DNA from: Marisa cornuarietis
Lineage: Eukaryota > Mollusca > Gastropoda > Architaenioglossa > Ampullariidae
Length of the DNA stretch: 64,000 nt
Reading direction: 5' to 3'
NCBI GenBank assembly: GCA_004794655.1
Contig: SMMW01000555.1
Location: forward strand, 186,001-250,000
The position numbers were made by a program, and so were the translations under genes. Of this stretch, positions 35,228-47,850 are shown one piece after another. The notes under the pieces were generated by a model. That model saw only the letters and a list, made by a program, of their open reading frames with translations. It was not told where the DNA came from and did no database searches. Position 1 is the first letter of the stretch, and every line of letters starts with the position of its first letter.

Positions 35228-35592
35228 CTTGTCCACATGGGCTGTGTACAGCAGATAAACTCGCTTCACCGCCATGTCCAGCTAAAGAAAAAATAATATT
35301 AGTAATAAAACACAATCGGGTTACTTCAAAAGTTTCCTCTATTTTTGCCCATGATGAAGTCCACGCAGAGAGAGCGTAGGCAAGTGACTAGCAAAGGTCA
35401 ACGCCAAAGCGGACGAAATCTGCTTTGGTGCTGCTCATTAGCTGTGAGAAAAATGCTTTTGTAAACCTCGCCGCTCGCGCTGATCCGGCACGAGCTCGCG
35501 TGCTCGGATATTACGCTCAACGCAGCCTGCAGCTTGTCATTGGGATCGATGGGACCCGCTTTGCCTGCTAGTATTTCGTAGACAGCCATAAG
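35228..35592 (-). CDS. Candidate two-exon gene segment, unrecognised protein
   Basis: Two blocks with splice signals on the minus strand. Block E (35592-35467, 126 nt, 42 codons) follows CTTTCACTGCATTACAG and includes MAVYEILAGKAGPIDPNDKL and SVISEHASSCRISASGE. It ends GAG before GTTTAC, a weak donor. After 185 nt block F (35281-35228, 18 codons) follows a textbook acceptor: a TTACTAAT branch-site match at 35305-35298, a T-rich tract and TTTAG. It reads LDMAVKRVYLLYTAHVDK and ends AAG|GTATTA. Both introns are phase 0, so the join keeps the frame. Codons are GC-richer than the flanks. If block F reads through, it ends 12 codons later. I do not recognise the product. ATG 35589 could instead be a start codon. 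Confidence 0.4.
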
Positions 35593-36534
35593 CTGTAATG
35601 CAGTGAAAGAGGCAAAGCGGATTTTCTGGCCTCGCTTGGCTGCCCTAGTCGACAGTCGACGCCAGTCTATTAGGCTTAGCCATCATAGCACGGTATGCAA
35701 TCGAACAAGAGGAGTGTTCTCGAAAAATAAGATAGCATAGGTGACCCGACTATTCATAGTTGTCACGGAGGATCAAAACTATCAAGGTTCTGTTATTACA
35801 TATATATACTTCTATTCTCAATATTTTTTGTGTTTATCCCGGAATCGCAACATATTTGATGGGTAAGTAAAGAATAGTTTTAGAATCAGTGGTAACTGTC
35901 ACATTATTAAAGATAGTTTGCACCTCTCTACTTGTGGAGTAAACCTGTACTGCAACACCAGACTCTTAAACTCACAAGGAAGTATTTATTAATAAAAAGG
36001 TTAATAAAAATTTTAAGTGACGTGCCAAAGCAAGTTTTATTAAAAGCGAAAATTTTCTAAAAGAACATTCACATTTCGAAATCTGCTTATTGGCGATTTA
36101 AGTAGCAGCAAATTTGGCGTCCAGATGTCTAGGCCTGTAAGTTTTAGAACATTCCATCACTGCATATCCACTTTTTATCATTGCAGTAATTGTGGAATAT
36201 GACAATTACAATTACTTTATTATTACTTAAAGAGAAACATTTTGGTGGTGTGCTCACCAAAGCTCAGTCATGCAGTTTATCAGATTCTATGAAGCAGAGA
36301 TAACAAGGATGCGACGCATAACGCTAGCTTCCAGCAGCTTCTTTAGTCCTCGCAGGCAGTATATCCTTCACTGGCACTTTTGTGGATATAGTTCACATGC
36401 TGAATTCAAATGCCCGCCATTTTACATACCGATTGCGATTTTTTTCCAATTGTGTGAAAATAGTGCCATACTTTTTATGATTTTAACAAGAACTCTCCAT
36501 TAAAAAACTCCAGAGTACATGGTTGGAGAATGCA

Positions 36535-37334
36535 TAGCTGACGTAAAGACTTGGATGATATAGAACAAACTATAAATGAATGATGACAAGACTGAACTGC
36601 TGCTGAATCGTCCTAGAAAATTGTTTGGTCATATTTTTGTCCCCTCGTTCTCTTTCCCTAAACAATTCGTCTATTACTGCCTATGCTTTTGTTCGCAATT
36701 TAGGTCTCACTTTTGATCAGAGTTTGACTTTTCATCGCCATATTACTAAGATCTGAATGAATGCTTACCTTGAACTTCGCAGGATTAATTTCATTCGTCA
36801 TCATCTCACCGCTGAGGCAACCAAAACTCTCTTTTGTGCTCTCGAGGATCGACTGTTAAAATTCGGTTTCGGCTGACGTTCCCATGTATCTTCTTGACAG
36901 ACTTCAAATAATCCCGAATAACGCTGCTCGTCTCGCTAGCAGATCATCTATATCAGAACTTATAACAACCATCATTTGCTCTCCTTCCTGCATGACAGTC
37001 TCTGATCGTACACCCTATACACTTTCGACTTATTCTTCTGTTTGTGGTAACGGTCTTCGATACCTCTCCGAACTCACTCTACTCATCTATACTCCCTCGG
37101 GACTACCCAGCTCATCTTCTGACACCAGGCTTTTTCGCGTCCCACTAACGACAAAAACGTATGGTCAGAAGAATGTTTACAACCAAGCCCCATCAACTTG
37201 GAACAAATTATCCGCCAGCGTTTGTCACACTGATTCTTTGACCGCATTTAAGTCAAAACTTAAGACCTACCTTTCTTTTTAAAAATCAACGACTTCACCG
37301 TTCTACGCCCTGGCGCAAATTGTGTCTGTACTTA

Positions 37335-37401
<67 letters not shown>

Positions 37402-37545
37402 GTACGAGTTCATGTGAGTATGGATATTAGTATGTATGTTTATCTAGAATTCCTTGTTTGTAGTTTCGTTATTTATGAAGCGCGCTGAGCACATACTTGT
37501 GGAAAAGCGCTATACGAATGCTACTTATTTGTAGTAGTTTGTGAA
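36535..37545 (+). pseudogene. L2/CR1-like LINE 3' half with 3' tail
   Basis: Early part (36540-36880): DDKTELLLNRP and remnants of the RT thumb in shifting frames. The open frame 36884-37282 starts MYLLDRLQIIPNNAARLASR and continues with the C-terminal segment TPSGLPSSSSDTRLFRVPLT, GQKNVYNQAPSTWNKLSASV and SLTAFKSKLKTYLSF, in the order expected for L2/CR1-like ORF2. A (GT)n tract expanded in the 3' UTR (37339-37401). The tail GCGCGCTGAGCACATAC and AAAAGCGCTATACGAATG at 37479-37520 is the usual L2-type terminus. Confidence 0.87.
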
Positions 37546-37549
37546 CAAA

Positions 37550-39190
37550 ATTTGAAGTGAGGTACAGTTATATTATTATAACAGTTACATAAATTGAGCA
37601 ACGTTCACCTAAACAATCCTGATATTTAGAGGGATACTTCATTGAGAAATTCTTTTTTTCCAAACCTTTTTACATCTTGATTGACAGATTTACTTTCCGG
37701 AAAGAAACAATAAATTTATAAAAGAAGTACAAGCATGATTCCATAGTAACTATTCAGCCATAGACTACGTTTTTATTTTACATACCTCTAATGACATACA
37801 ACATACCCACAGTAAAACGCTGTAAGTAGCATTCATTGTTTACGACAGTGTGCGGTAGCCACTACAATGAAAGGTGCTGTCTCAAATAATTTTGACTGAT
37901 TTTAGATATTAACACTTCAACCTTAAAAAATTTGTCAAGGAGAAAATTAGAACGGGACAACCAACCGAAACTGTAGAATATTTTTAAAATAGATGGTTCA
38001 ATGTGTACACACGAAAAGCACAAGTTATCAGGTAAGAAGCCCGCCTTCTAAATCGGCAAACGGAGGTCATTTGCGTGACGTCATCTGTCAATAATTACAA
38101 ATTTTATCATTCAAAAATAAATAAATACAAAAAGTTATTGTGGGGCCACCTTGTAGTTTTCTGACACTAGAAAGAAGACAGTAACTATAAAATCTTTTCG
38201 CTTCTAAGCCAGTGGCCGAGATGACATCAAGTAATGTACGTGTATACTGAAATATATATATATATATGTGTGTGTGTGTGTTTATAAGATGTAGAACTTT
38301 CAGAGCAACTGAAGTAATAAAAAATATGCCATCCACCTCACCCCAAAACGCAACTCTTCCTCCATCCCTGGAAAAAAGAGAGTTGTTATAACACGTAAGG
38401 CACCTATAAAGGCGATCGAGAGAGAGAGAGTGTGCCCTGTCCTTCTGCTTTGTGCATCGCATGCTTAAGCAGCCCTTTAGGCTTTTTCAGGGTGGCCAGT
38501 CCTCCCATCAAGTCGATGACGAAGAGCTGTTGATTTTAGGACTAATGGGGCAATTTGCCTCTCTCCTCAAAATACAGACGACACAGACACACACAAGATA
38601 GCCATCCATAGTCTAATTTGCCTGCGCCTACACTCTCAGTCCTCGGTAGAACAGCGCAATGAGTGGGAAGTAGTGCCCTCAGATCGAAGTGGGCATTTTA
38701 CGCTTGGTAATAGATTTAATTAGCGTATTGGTGGCACTCACGTCAGCCTCCTCTGTCTATGGCGCAGTCTTAAGGGCCAGCAAGAGATGATTTCGTCGCC
38801 TGATTAGATGGGTTGTCACGCCTTCCTCAAGCCGATGTGTAGCAGCCGGAAACAGTGAACAGGTTAAATCGACGGTAGAAGGAAAGTATTAAAAAGCTCT
38901 TTTGAATGTAACACTGTCGTACTAAAACAGCTTTCAATAACTGCACAAAATATTCAAGATCAATTATTTTTTAATGAATTGCCTCCACTGTTCCTGTTTT
39001 ATATTGTTTCATGTGTGAAGTGCAACAAATCTTTTGACAAAGTCTGTAAGCTTTATGATGGTTGAATATTCAAAAGCCCTTTTTATATTTAGAATTATTG
39101 GAATAACCTGAGACCTGAATTTAGTTAGTCTCATTTAAATTTTTTTCAGTTAAGAAATAACTTACTTTATAGATATAATCAAACACAGTA
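37550..39190. other. Non-coding stretch
   Basis: A TA/TG tract lies at 38262-38281. The segment 38460-38870 has balanced composition unlike its AT-rich surroundings, but no frame I can assign. Confidence 0.45.
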
Positions 39191-39320
39191 TTTCCTTTCA
39201 CTGGCTTTTGCCAGTATGCACAGGCAAGCAAGAGGTCATAAAGCTATCCACAACACGCACACATAGACACATATACATACGAGCTAACAAACATAAATAC
39301 TTGCTCAAGAGAGCATACAC

Positions 39321-39330
39321 TGCGCGCGCG

Positions 39331-39399
<69 letters not shown>

Positions 39400-39423
39400 A
39401 TATATATATATAGAGAGAGAGAC
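39321..39423. repeat. Compound GC/CA/TA/GA microsatellite
   Basis: Four repeat classes in succession: (GC)n, (CA)n interrupted by CGCA, (TA)n and (GA)n. Chance ORFs of up to 93 codons cross it on both strands. Confidence 0.95.
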
Positions 39424-39429
39424 AGAAGT

Positions 39430-41390
39430 CAAAGACAGAACAAGAAAGAGAGAGAGAAGAAGTGAGAGAAAATCCACTTTTTAATGCTTTATTAAAAAAT
39501 CTTGCTTTTCTCTGCTTCATTCTGGTCTTGATATTGGTTGTAGAGATGAACTGCCAGAACAAAATCCTTTTTTGCATCACGGGCAATTAAAGGTCACAAC
39601 CAGTCATCGCATCACGTTATCATGCCTAGTTAAACCAACTAACCATCATCACAGGGATATGGGCGGCATAGAAAGCAGAATGTACTCCTGTCAAGGCAAA
39701 TGCATTTGCACTAGTGTAGTCTTAGAAAATTGCTGGAAATGGGAAAATACTTCACCACGTGTAAATAATTCTAAATAAACAGCTGGTAGGGCTGGAAAAC
39801 AGTTACAAAATAGTAGTGAACGTCATTATAAGTCTCGATTATCCGAAAAAAGCAACGCTGACTTGCAGATTTGAATCATGTCTCTGTAAATAAAACCCTT
39901 ATGTCGTTTACAGACCATAAAAGAATGAGTGAAAAGCTTTTTTATAAAAGTAATACGACATCGAAAGAAGGCTAAAGCTTCGTCAAAATGATTTGCATCA
40001 ATGTATTTTTCTTCATTTTCTTGCTAGAGTCTTTTTCTAGTTATTTCTACGATTAATTGTTTCCAAAGAATGCTGTTACTAGTGTGCACTTATCAGACTC
40101 AATCACTGGCTGTTATGGAGCAGGCAACGATAAAAAGTAAAAGAGTCTTATAGCTTTTTTGAAATGAGTTAAGTGGTTCGCCGCGTTCACTGCAGATCCA
40201 CATATTTGTTTGTCAGAAGTTTATTTGCTTGTGTCCTTCGATGTCATATCGGACATCGCTGCTGCAGACCATAAAACGCTCCAGAAAAACATTGTCTGGA
40301 AATTATTACCTCGCTATTGGTAAAGAATTATCCAAGTGATCTGCTACATGAAGATAATGATGTCTACAAACATCCCTCTGCTCAGAAGGAGGTCAACAAA
40401 ATAGGGAATGGATACGGTTACGTTGAGAAGACCTCAGCTAGAGGACGAGCTGGAAATATATCGCGACGATACCATATTGACCTCCTCTTTCTGTACATGG
40501 GGATGTTTGTGGGCATATAACTCGTCAACGGAAGAAGGTATTCACTCAAAATTTAGAAAATAGTCTCATGCATTGAGCTTTACTCAATCATTAGAAAACA
40601 ATTTCGCATCCCACTAGTCCACTAGATGTTCGTCGTGGTACGCGCATTAGACTACTCGTACATGTGTCTTTAGAGACGCATCTATGGCAAGAGTTGATGT
40701 GGTCAGAAAAATTGAATGAACCTTATTTCATTACCAGTAGGAAGTCCCTCCAGTGGAGGCCCGTCTCCCTTAGATTTAATCAATACATGTGATGCGACGC
40801 TATTTTTTCGCTTCAAAAATTTTTGCCTTCGACATGAAAGCGTTTCATTAAAACGTCTTTTCACGCGATCTGCTGATTTGGAGAAAGCAACTAATTACAA
40901 ACTGAATAGCAAAAATGTTGGGTATCCTCCAGCACTCGATTAAGATTCATCGGAACTCATTTCTTTTTGTCGTGCGGAGGGAGTAAAGAAAATAATTGTG
41001 ATTTTTCCAAACAGGAGGAAAACCTCCAGAAACCGGAAGTAGACCCTGCGGCTAACATCTGAGATGTCACCGGAAGTGTCGTGCAAATGAAGGTTCTAAG
41101 TTAAGGCTTCCAGCAGATGCTGAACCAGAAAACGACGGAAGAGCTGCTTTGTCCTCTGTGATTGTTTACGCTCTGATGGTAAACGGCTAAACCCATACTG
41201 CATAAAATAGAACATTGATTAGATGGATTCATTAGCATTTCTAAAAAGGCTGAAAATTTATTGTAAGTTTTCTTACTTTGCATTGCAAAATTTTTCTTTT
41301 ATCGAATTATAAGCAAAATCTTTGAGTAAACTAAACAAAAGAGAGTGCTTCAAGGGACAGTTGGAGAACTATTATTCAGTCATCTCCAAG
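39430..41390. other. Non-coding stretch
   Basis: Short ORFs only (at most 79 codons), with no recognised domain, splice context or repeat. Confidence 0.5.
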
Positions 41391-41589
41391 TAAGGCCTGC
41401 AGCTAAAAATTAACTGGATATCCCACCCTACTCCCAGCATGCAAGTGGAAAACATTTTTACCTCGCTAAATAATATTTAAAAAGACATTGGAAACAACCT
41501 CGATCTCAATAACCTTAAAATTATTGTCGTTTCTTAAAAAAATCTTTCATGGGACTAAACTACTAAACTACTCACAAACCTTGTATTCA

Positions 41590-42400
41590 AACAGCTTCTG
41601 AGGTATTTAAGCTTCAACAACCTACTACCTACAAAAAAGTCTGTATACTACGACACTTCTAAATGCCACATCTGATACATACTGTGTGCCTTGACAAAGG
41701 TGACGGCTTCCTGAGACGTTTCTCTACCTCATCTCTACCTTTGACACTTATGGCCATAAAATTCTGATCATTTCACTCAAGCAGCTTTAGTATCACTAGA
41801 TCTGCTTTAGCTTTGTTTTATAGCTATCTGATGGGTCTCACACAGTCTGTTGTCACTAACAACATTACATCTGTTCGTTCTAAACTTTTATTTAGTTTCT
41901 CGCAAGGCTCTGTTTTAGGACCGATACATTATGCACTCTAAGCCGCTCTGTCCACTCAGTGATAGCCGCGCTTTTAAACCAGTCTTTTGCGAATGATTCT
42001 CAGCTGTAAGTCTCTCTTGTTATCCCTCTTAAACTAATGTTGGTGTTTGTAAGCTGCGCCGACAGATTTCTGACTTGAAGAGCCAGACTATAAGTAACAA
42101 TCTGAAACTTGACGAAACAAACTGAAACGCTGAGGATACATGGTGTCCCTCCTTACCTGACAAGCTTTATGTTGACAACCTTCTAGCGCTTAGCACGTGA
42201 TCTGGGATACTAAATTGATGATTCAGTGTCACTTATAATTGATATTTGTTATCTACTTCGCTCAGCTTTTGCAGCGATACTTCAGATTAGTTCTGTAAGA
42301 CCTTACCTGACAGTCACAGTAACAAAAACGTTAGTGTGCATCCTTGAGACTCAATTGTGTCCATTCCATGTTAGTCGAAAAAGATTCTTGATGACGGCAG
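41590..42400 (+). pseudogene. L2/CR1-like LINE RT palm remnant
   Basis: Heavily decayed. LLRYLSFNNLLPTKKSVYYD in one frame marks the RT fingers (about 41600). LMGLTQSVVTNNITSVRSKL leads to FSFSQGSVLGPIHYAL at 41891-41938, the L2/CR1 'PQGSVLGP' motif. LRRQISDLKSQTISNNLKLD follows at about 42055-42115. Stops occur every 20-40 codons. Same strand as the 36.5 kb copy but covering a more 5' part of the gene, so it is not a duplicate of it. Confidence 0.78.
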
Positions 42401-42419
42401 ACACGGTAGTGTATTATGA

Positions 42420-43500
42420 CAAAAATAACATATTTAGATTGTCATATGAATCTGAAACACCTTTTATGGTTAAATTTGTTTTGTTTAAAATACCTTGAAA
42501 ATATTTTATTTCCTCGATGTTGTTGCTGCGACCTACTTTTTTTAATTCTTTTATTACATTGTAATGTAATGAGACTTAGACTTCGACCACATCAAGAGTA
42601 AATCTATATAATAAGGCGCAAAATTCTACTTATTCAAAGAATGCAAATTTGACTGTAAAGTGCAAATACAGTTTTAGTTTTCCTATTTTTTTCTGACACT
42701 ACCCACTTTTCCACTACTCTTCTTCTTTTTCGGTTTTCTCAGTTTCACCTTGTGTAAAATTCCAACTTTAATTACTCCATAACCAGCGAAGACATCACTC
42801 AGAAAATGTGCAGGCTATTGATTTATATGTGTGTATCTAAAATTGTGCAAAGACATATAGCTCTGAAAATTAGTACTAAATTATGAAGTTTCAATTGTAT
42901 TTTGGGGGGCTTGAGCATGAAAAAAAAGCTATAAGAATCATTTTATGTGACCGCGTAACTTAAGTGGCATTGTATGAAGTTACAAATAACAGTGTACAGA
43001 TTTGTGCTATGTAGCATGGTTATGATGCCATTAAATTTTGAAAATTTTGTATTTCCTAATAATGCTGTGTTCCAATAAAAACCAACTTATTCCTCCAAGC
43101 CTCCAGAAGATTAATAGGACATGATATGATGTAATACGATATGACATGATATTTATTGGTACATAACTTAAGCCCCATGTCTCAAGTATACTTTTTAGTC
43201 GATTTGGGACGGGATAGAAACACCGACATCGTCTGAACTATGAAATAAATATAATATCAAAAATACGCCAGCAAGATAAAATTATTAAGACACATTTTAA
43301 TCATAATTTCCCCCATAAAAATGTCTCTAGCAGTTATATATAGTCTTTCTCTCTTGGGTTGAATGTCCTCCATCAGATCCCGAGCTTCAATATGAAAACG
43401 AACACAGACCCTAAATTAAATCGTTCCAGTCATAGCTACCATATCGTTCCAACACCGAAAGTTGAATCCATCCAGGCCCTAAAAACGAGTCGATTTCCGA
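42420..43500. other. AT-rich non-coding stretch
   Basis: Contains imperfect GATATGA/ACATGAT iterations at about 43120-43155. No gene is recognised. Confidence 0.5.
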
Positions 43501-43527
43501 TGACAGGAGTAGATATTAACGTCAAAG

Positions 43528-43745
43528 TTCAGCCACAAATCGCACAATGGCGCATAACGCGATTTTGTTTTAAATCATTTAAAGCCTTTGTCGTCATTTT
43601 TCTTTAGGTTGGAGGTTCGTATTAAATGTATCTGAAGATCTTCAGTTAAAAATCACACAATGGTGCATGACGCATGTTTGTTTTAAATTATTTTAAAGCC
43701 TTTGTCCTCATTATTCTTTAGTTCGAAGGTTCTTATTATATGTAC
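43528..43745. repeat. Diverged tandem duplication, unit about 110 bp
   Basis: The first unit (AATCGCACAATGGCGCATAA through TTTGTCGTCATTTTTCTTTA and AGGTTCGTATTAAATGTA) is repeated about 110 bp on (AATCACACAATGGTGCATGA, TTTGTCCTCATTATTCTTTA, AGGTTCTTATTATATGTA). Identity is high with scattered substitutions. Confidence 0.85.
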
Positions 43746-44634
43746 GTGCAATTGTTAGGTTAATATGAAACAGGTGTTATTCATCGGCCATTCACTTAGC
43801 CTGGGCATGGTCGATTCGACTTTTGGTGTTGGGACGACGTGGTTATGGCGGGTTGAATTCTCTACTGCGTCTCCTCTCAATTACGACTTGATTTTGATGA
43901 ATTTTAGCGAGTCTTAATAGAGAGGTTTTACTATATCTGTTCTGTTAAGTTTTTGTCACGTCGCATTTTTTATTTTCTGGACGATATCTGTGGAATTGTT
44001 AATGCTGTAGGTGGATCATATCATCAGTCTAAGGCTGTGTAGTTGTAGCACTTCTTACTGAATTCCTCTGAAAAACATAAACGCATATTATTCATTTCAC
44101 ACTTCGGCTCCATCAACAATGGAAGTCACAAATAAACATGTTCCATGTGGATATGTCATGTATCTGGTGATAATTCCATGTCATGCGGTCCTACCATGTG
44201 CAAAACCAAAACTGTTGCATTTCACCGTACAATACATGGAAATTAAATATACAAACTCTCTGAAGGAATGAGGACAGGAAGTAAATAAATAACACACAGT
44301 CCACAAAACACCATGCAGTTGCACCAACAGCTGAATGGACTAATTAACAGGTGACTTTTCTATTCTATTCATTTGATGAATGACAGAAGGGGATGTCATT
44401 GGGGAAAAATGGGGGAAGCAATTATACTGACACACTTCTATAAACTGTAAAAGCCATAAACATGAAACATGAGTCTCACAGTTGATAAATTTACATTTTC
44501 TTTAGCTTTAACATCAACATTCACATCAACAACTTCGTTTTTCTATTTGTGGGGCCTGGAAACAATTTTTTCTTATGGAACTACATTGAACACACAGAAA
44601 TATCGTTAACACACGTTAAATACACACCTGCCAC

Positions 44635-44780
44635 GTTTTTTTCTCTTGGTAGTTGATAGTGGATTGGGAATATTGATGATGGATGACACAACAGACCATG
44701 TCAGCTTCTTCTTGTTGGCATTCATAAGCTGGGAATCTTCAAAATGCACATGACGTAGCCTGAACTCTAGAACACGTACA
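44635..44780 (-). pseudogene. THAP zinc-finger C-terminal half, degraded
   Basis: Minus strand: RLRHVHFEDSQLMNANKKKL, then TWSVVSSIINIPNP. This matches the second half of a THAP domain (C-x-x-H-F-x-x-x-x-F, then L-x-x-x-A-V-P-T-x-F). The zinc Cys is Arg, and AVPT reads VVSS, so the site is dead. An acceptor-like TTCTAG precedes it. A better-preserved relative lies at 63.12-63.29 kb. Confidence 0.6.
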
Positions 44781-45669
44781 ATAGAGAAATTACATGAAGA
44801 CAAAAACCAAGAAAGAAAAACTAAACCTTTACACTCAAGAAAAACACAAACAAAAACCAAGCATGATGAACTGTTAAGCAAATGTTGTAACTAGGCCACC
44901 CTAATGACAACCTCTCCCTCAGCCTCCTTCCAACGTTTTCCCTTCCCTCTTTTAGATAAATTCTAATACTTCGTCCCCAGTACAAGAAAAGTGATCGACA
45001 AGAAAATGGTTGTGCATTTTATGCATCAACTAACAAAATCTTGCCCTCAAAGAAATCATAAATATACCAACAGTATCGCTGAGATCATTCATTGGTGTTC
45101 ACATTAAAAGGGGGTGATCTGATGCCGACATTACACAAATAGAATCAGAGTAACTGGACGTTTGGAGCAATCTATTTCATTGTCTCAAGACTAGACGGTG
45201 AAGCTGAGAATTACAGAAATTACTATTTTTGGTCATGTAATAAAGCCGAAGGGCAAAGCACAACTAGTCGTTCAGAATCCAAAGAATGGTATTAAATTCT
45301 TTCTCCAAGGGTCATTTTGATAGTTATAACATCATTCACGAGACATACAAATATAATCTACTTAAAAATGCCTTTGTAGTTTGTTAACACTTTTGCAGCG
45401 CATCAAGTCCCAGGCTGGGACTGATGTCCTTTGAGTCACCATAAACCGCCTTTTTGTAACTATGTGCGCAAAAATATGCTCTGTTCCTTTGAAAAGCATT
45501 GCGAAACAACTGTTTGTCGTGTATAAAATATATGTTTATCATTAGAAAGTGCCTATAAAGAGTACATAGTAACAAAGCCTTTTTATCTAATGCACAATTT
45601 TCTGTTTATGGTTGTGCAGTGAAAGTACGTTAAAATAATAATAACCATCACTGTTTAATACACACATAC

Positions 45670-45686
45670 CTCCCCCGATGGGGGAG
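45670..45686. repeat. 7-bp perfect inverted repeat
   Basis: CTCCCCC, GAT, GGGGGAG. A compact G/C hairpin in AT-rich flanks. Confidence 0.7.
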
Positions 45687-45894
45687 TTAATGACATTTAT
45701 AAAGTGTCTTCATACTTGCTACACACACAGATGTACTTGTCTGTCCCGTCATGTACTCGTATGTGTCCTCTCTATCCCGTAAGGGAAGTTCCTTGCTTGT
45801 CCTCCAAAATTTACGTCATTATTATGTTTCAATTAATATGAATTTATGCTGCTATCAGAAAGCTCATTGATTTACTGAACTTCGAGACTCGCCC

Positions 45895-45972
45895 GCGGTT
45901 GCCTTGGCTACCCCGGATCAGATGATTTCGCGGGCCGTATACAGCCCGCGGGCTGGACGTTCCCCATCCCTG
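45895..45972 (-). mobile_element. hAT-like transposon terminus
   Basis: On the minus strand the sequence starts CAGGGATGGGGAACGTCCAG and continues GCCCGCGGGCTG, then GGCCCGCGAAATCATCTGAT. A CAGGGNTGGG start followed by GGCCCGC pairs is typical of hAT terminal inverted repeats. The outer flank is CTCTAAGG, an 8-bp candidate target-site half. The opposite end was not found, so the element is partial or its other end has diverged. Confidence 0.55.
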
Positions 45973-46193
45973 CTCTAAGGGGACGCTACACTCTTATCTT
46001 TAATCGCACGCTTTACGTTCGTGGAGCGGAAGTGGGGAGATCCCTGTCATCCACAAAGTGAATCTGAATGAGTTCGGCCACTGAAGTTTCCGACATCCAG
46101 CCCCGACAATCCCTTCCTGGCCGAAAAATGTGCCAACCCTTCAGCAGTCAAAGCAGGATCTTAAAAAGATACTTCTTCCTCCGATTGGATTAC

Positions 46194-46243
<50 letters not shown>
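46194..46243. repeat. (GT)n microsatellite
   Basis: A perfect TG run of about 24 units. Confidence 0.97.
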
Positions 46244-46244
<1 letters not shown>

Positions 46245-46294
46245 CCTGTGCCCGTATGTATTTTATGGTGTAGACAGGGAGGGGCTTTTTGGAG

Positions 46295-46465
46295 TGGCAA
46301 CAGGAGAATCAGCCCTAGGCCCCGCATCTGAGGGGGGCCCGTGAGAGGAGATTCTTATGGTACAGTATATATCCTACACGGCTCTCGCTCCCAGGGGCCC
46401 CGCGTATGACACTCACCCAGGGCCCCGCGGGGCCCCACGTGCTGGTAAGGCCGTTACTGTTCTTT
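46295..46465. mobile_element. Possible DNA-transposon end, GGGCCCC-rich
   Basis: GC-rich segment with repeated GGGGCCCCGCG units. It holds a perfect 16-bp palindrome GGGCCCCGCGGGGCCC at 46420-46435. Read on the minus strand it begins CAGTAACGGCCTTACC, which resembles the CAGTGGCG-type termini of non-autonomous DNA transposons. No matching second end was identified. Confidence 0.35.
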
Positions 46466-46910
46466 CTATTTTGATTCACACGACCTTATCATCATCCTAG
46501 GCGTTGGTACGTTGGTACTAGCACTGCTGTGACCTTCCACGGTTCCACTACCACTTGCAGTAAGGTTGTCTCACCCCAGTCAGTCTCGGCCCGTCTAGAG
46601 TTAATCTGGGAAAGTTTTAGTCTACGAGAACGGAATGATCCTCAGTTCCATTTCCCCCCTGTCAATAAGAAGCGTGTTGACTGGATTTTTTTCTTATCCC
46701 GATAAAAGAGAATTTTACCAGTATCTCCCGTGTTCTCAGTGTGCGCTTGTGGAATCATTTCCCATTATTCACATTTAGCGACTTTCTTATTGGTCACTTT
46801 ACAATGCAGTACAACTTAGCCCGCAATTCTAGGACAGATTAACAATTGAGGTAGCAAAATACAGCTGAATGCATACGTATACATGTTGAATCTAGTGAAT
46901 AGAGTTCTTT

Positions 46911-46950
46911 ATATATATATATATTTAAAAACAACAACAACAACAACAAA
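46911..46950. repeat. (TA)n plus (ACA)n tract
   Basis: TATATATATATATATT followed by AAAACAACAACAACAACAAC. Confidence 0.9.
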
Positions 46951-46974
46951 AGTAGATACTGTTGGTACGCTATA

Positions 46975-47850
46975 TTAGGTCACTTCAGGTTGACACAAAC
47001 ATCATGGTCAGTGGAATGGATCCACTTCATGGCATGCGGAATGAATGAGCTGCGGTGAAGGTTTGTTCTCCATACAGGCATCGCGTGTCTACGGCCAGGC
47101 TGCAAGACTGAGAACCCACATGCCAGCACATGATCAGGAATAGTGAGAATACGGGATGCCTTACTCAGGATTTGCTGATTACTGAAGACTTCCAAGTCCC
47201 TCTGCTTGGTTCCGGTGATCTTAGAACAGATATTAACAAGGGAGACAATACTGTTCCTGTTCCTTAGGGAAAGACTGTTGAAGCAGGAGATGAAAGAAAA
47301 TGTGACAAGACTCTCAATGAAGAACAGATAGTGAGAATGACAGAGCTGACAGAAAAAGAGATGAGTTATCTTATGAAATTAAGGCATTGCTTGCTCCGAC
47401 TGAGGTTCACCTGTGTGTTACTGTACCATTTAAGCTGGTTGTCAAAGATAGGTTGTATAAATATTTATAAAAGCTGGCTGTTTACAACGTCAGCTTTTTC
47501 ATCTTAAAGTCAAAGACCATTTTGTGACAGCAGAGAGTGTGGTCAGAAAATGTTAAAAGAAAGCTACTATTCATAGTGCTTTTTCAACTATTAGTATTTA
47601 GTATGAACAGTAATGGAGACAATCACCTACCTTCAGGAGGTTCGTACAGGTGACGACAATGTCTGACACACGAACTTTAACAGAAACTCTCGGCTGCCTT
47701 TTTGTTTAAAAAGATCCAGGATCCATAGCGTCAGTTCGTAGGATAGAACTCTGAAACTATACTCCCTTCTAACAAGTGATGTTGCACAGTGTTAAAAGCA
47801 GAAGAGAAACAGCAAAGAATCTTGACATGATCTCTAAACCTCTTCTAGTT
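46975..47850 (-). pseudogene. CR1/Rex1-like LINE RT remnant
   Basis: Minus strand. About 47830-47790 reads SSAFNTVQHHLL (RT motif A). SPLLFILNTNS follows near 47610, then SFISCFNSLSLRNRNSIVSL and VNICSKITGTKQRDLEVFSN (47300-47180). SKASRILTIPDHVLACGFSV, LQPGRRHAMPVWRTNLHRSS and FIPHAMKW (47170-47010) complete the C-terminus. This order of FSFICWF-, SKITG-, LPSGRR- and RTNRxKxSFIP-type motifs is characteristic of Rex1/CR1-related elements in fish and molluscs. It is frameshifted and inactive. Confidence 0.8.

Noticed and set aside
45200..45300. TIFGHVIK-like reading resembling a LINE 'WFGHV' motif
   Set aside because: Too short, with no neighbouring LINE motifs in any frame.
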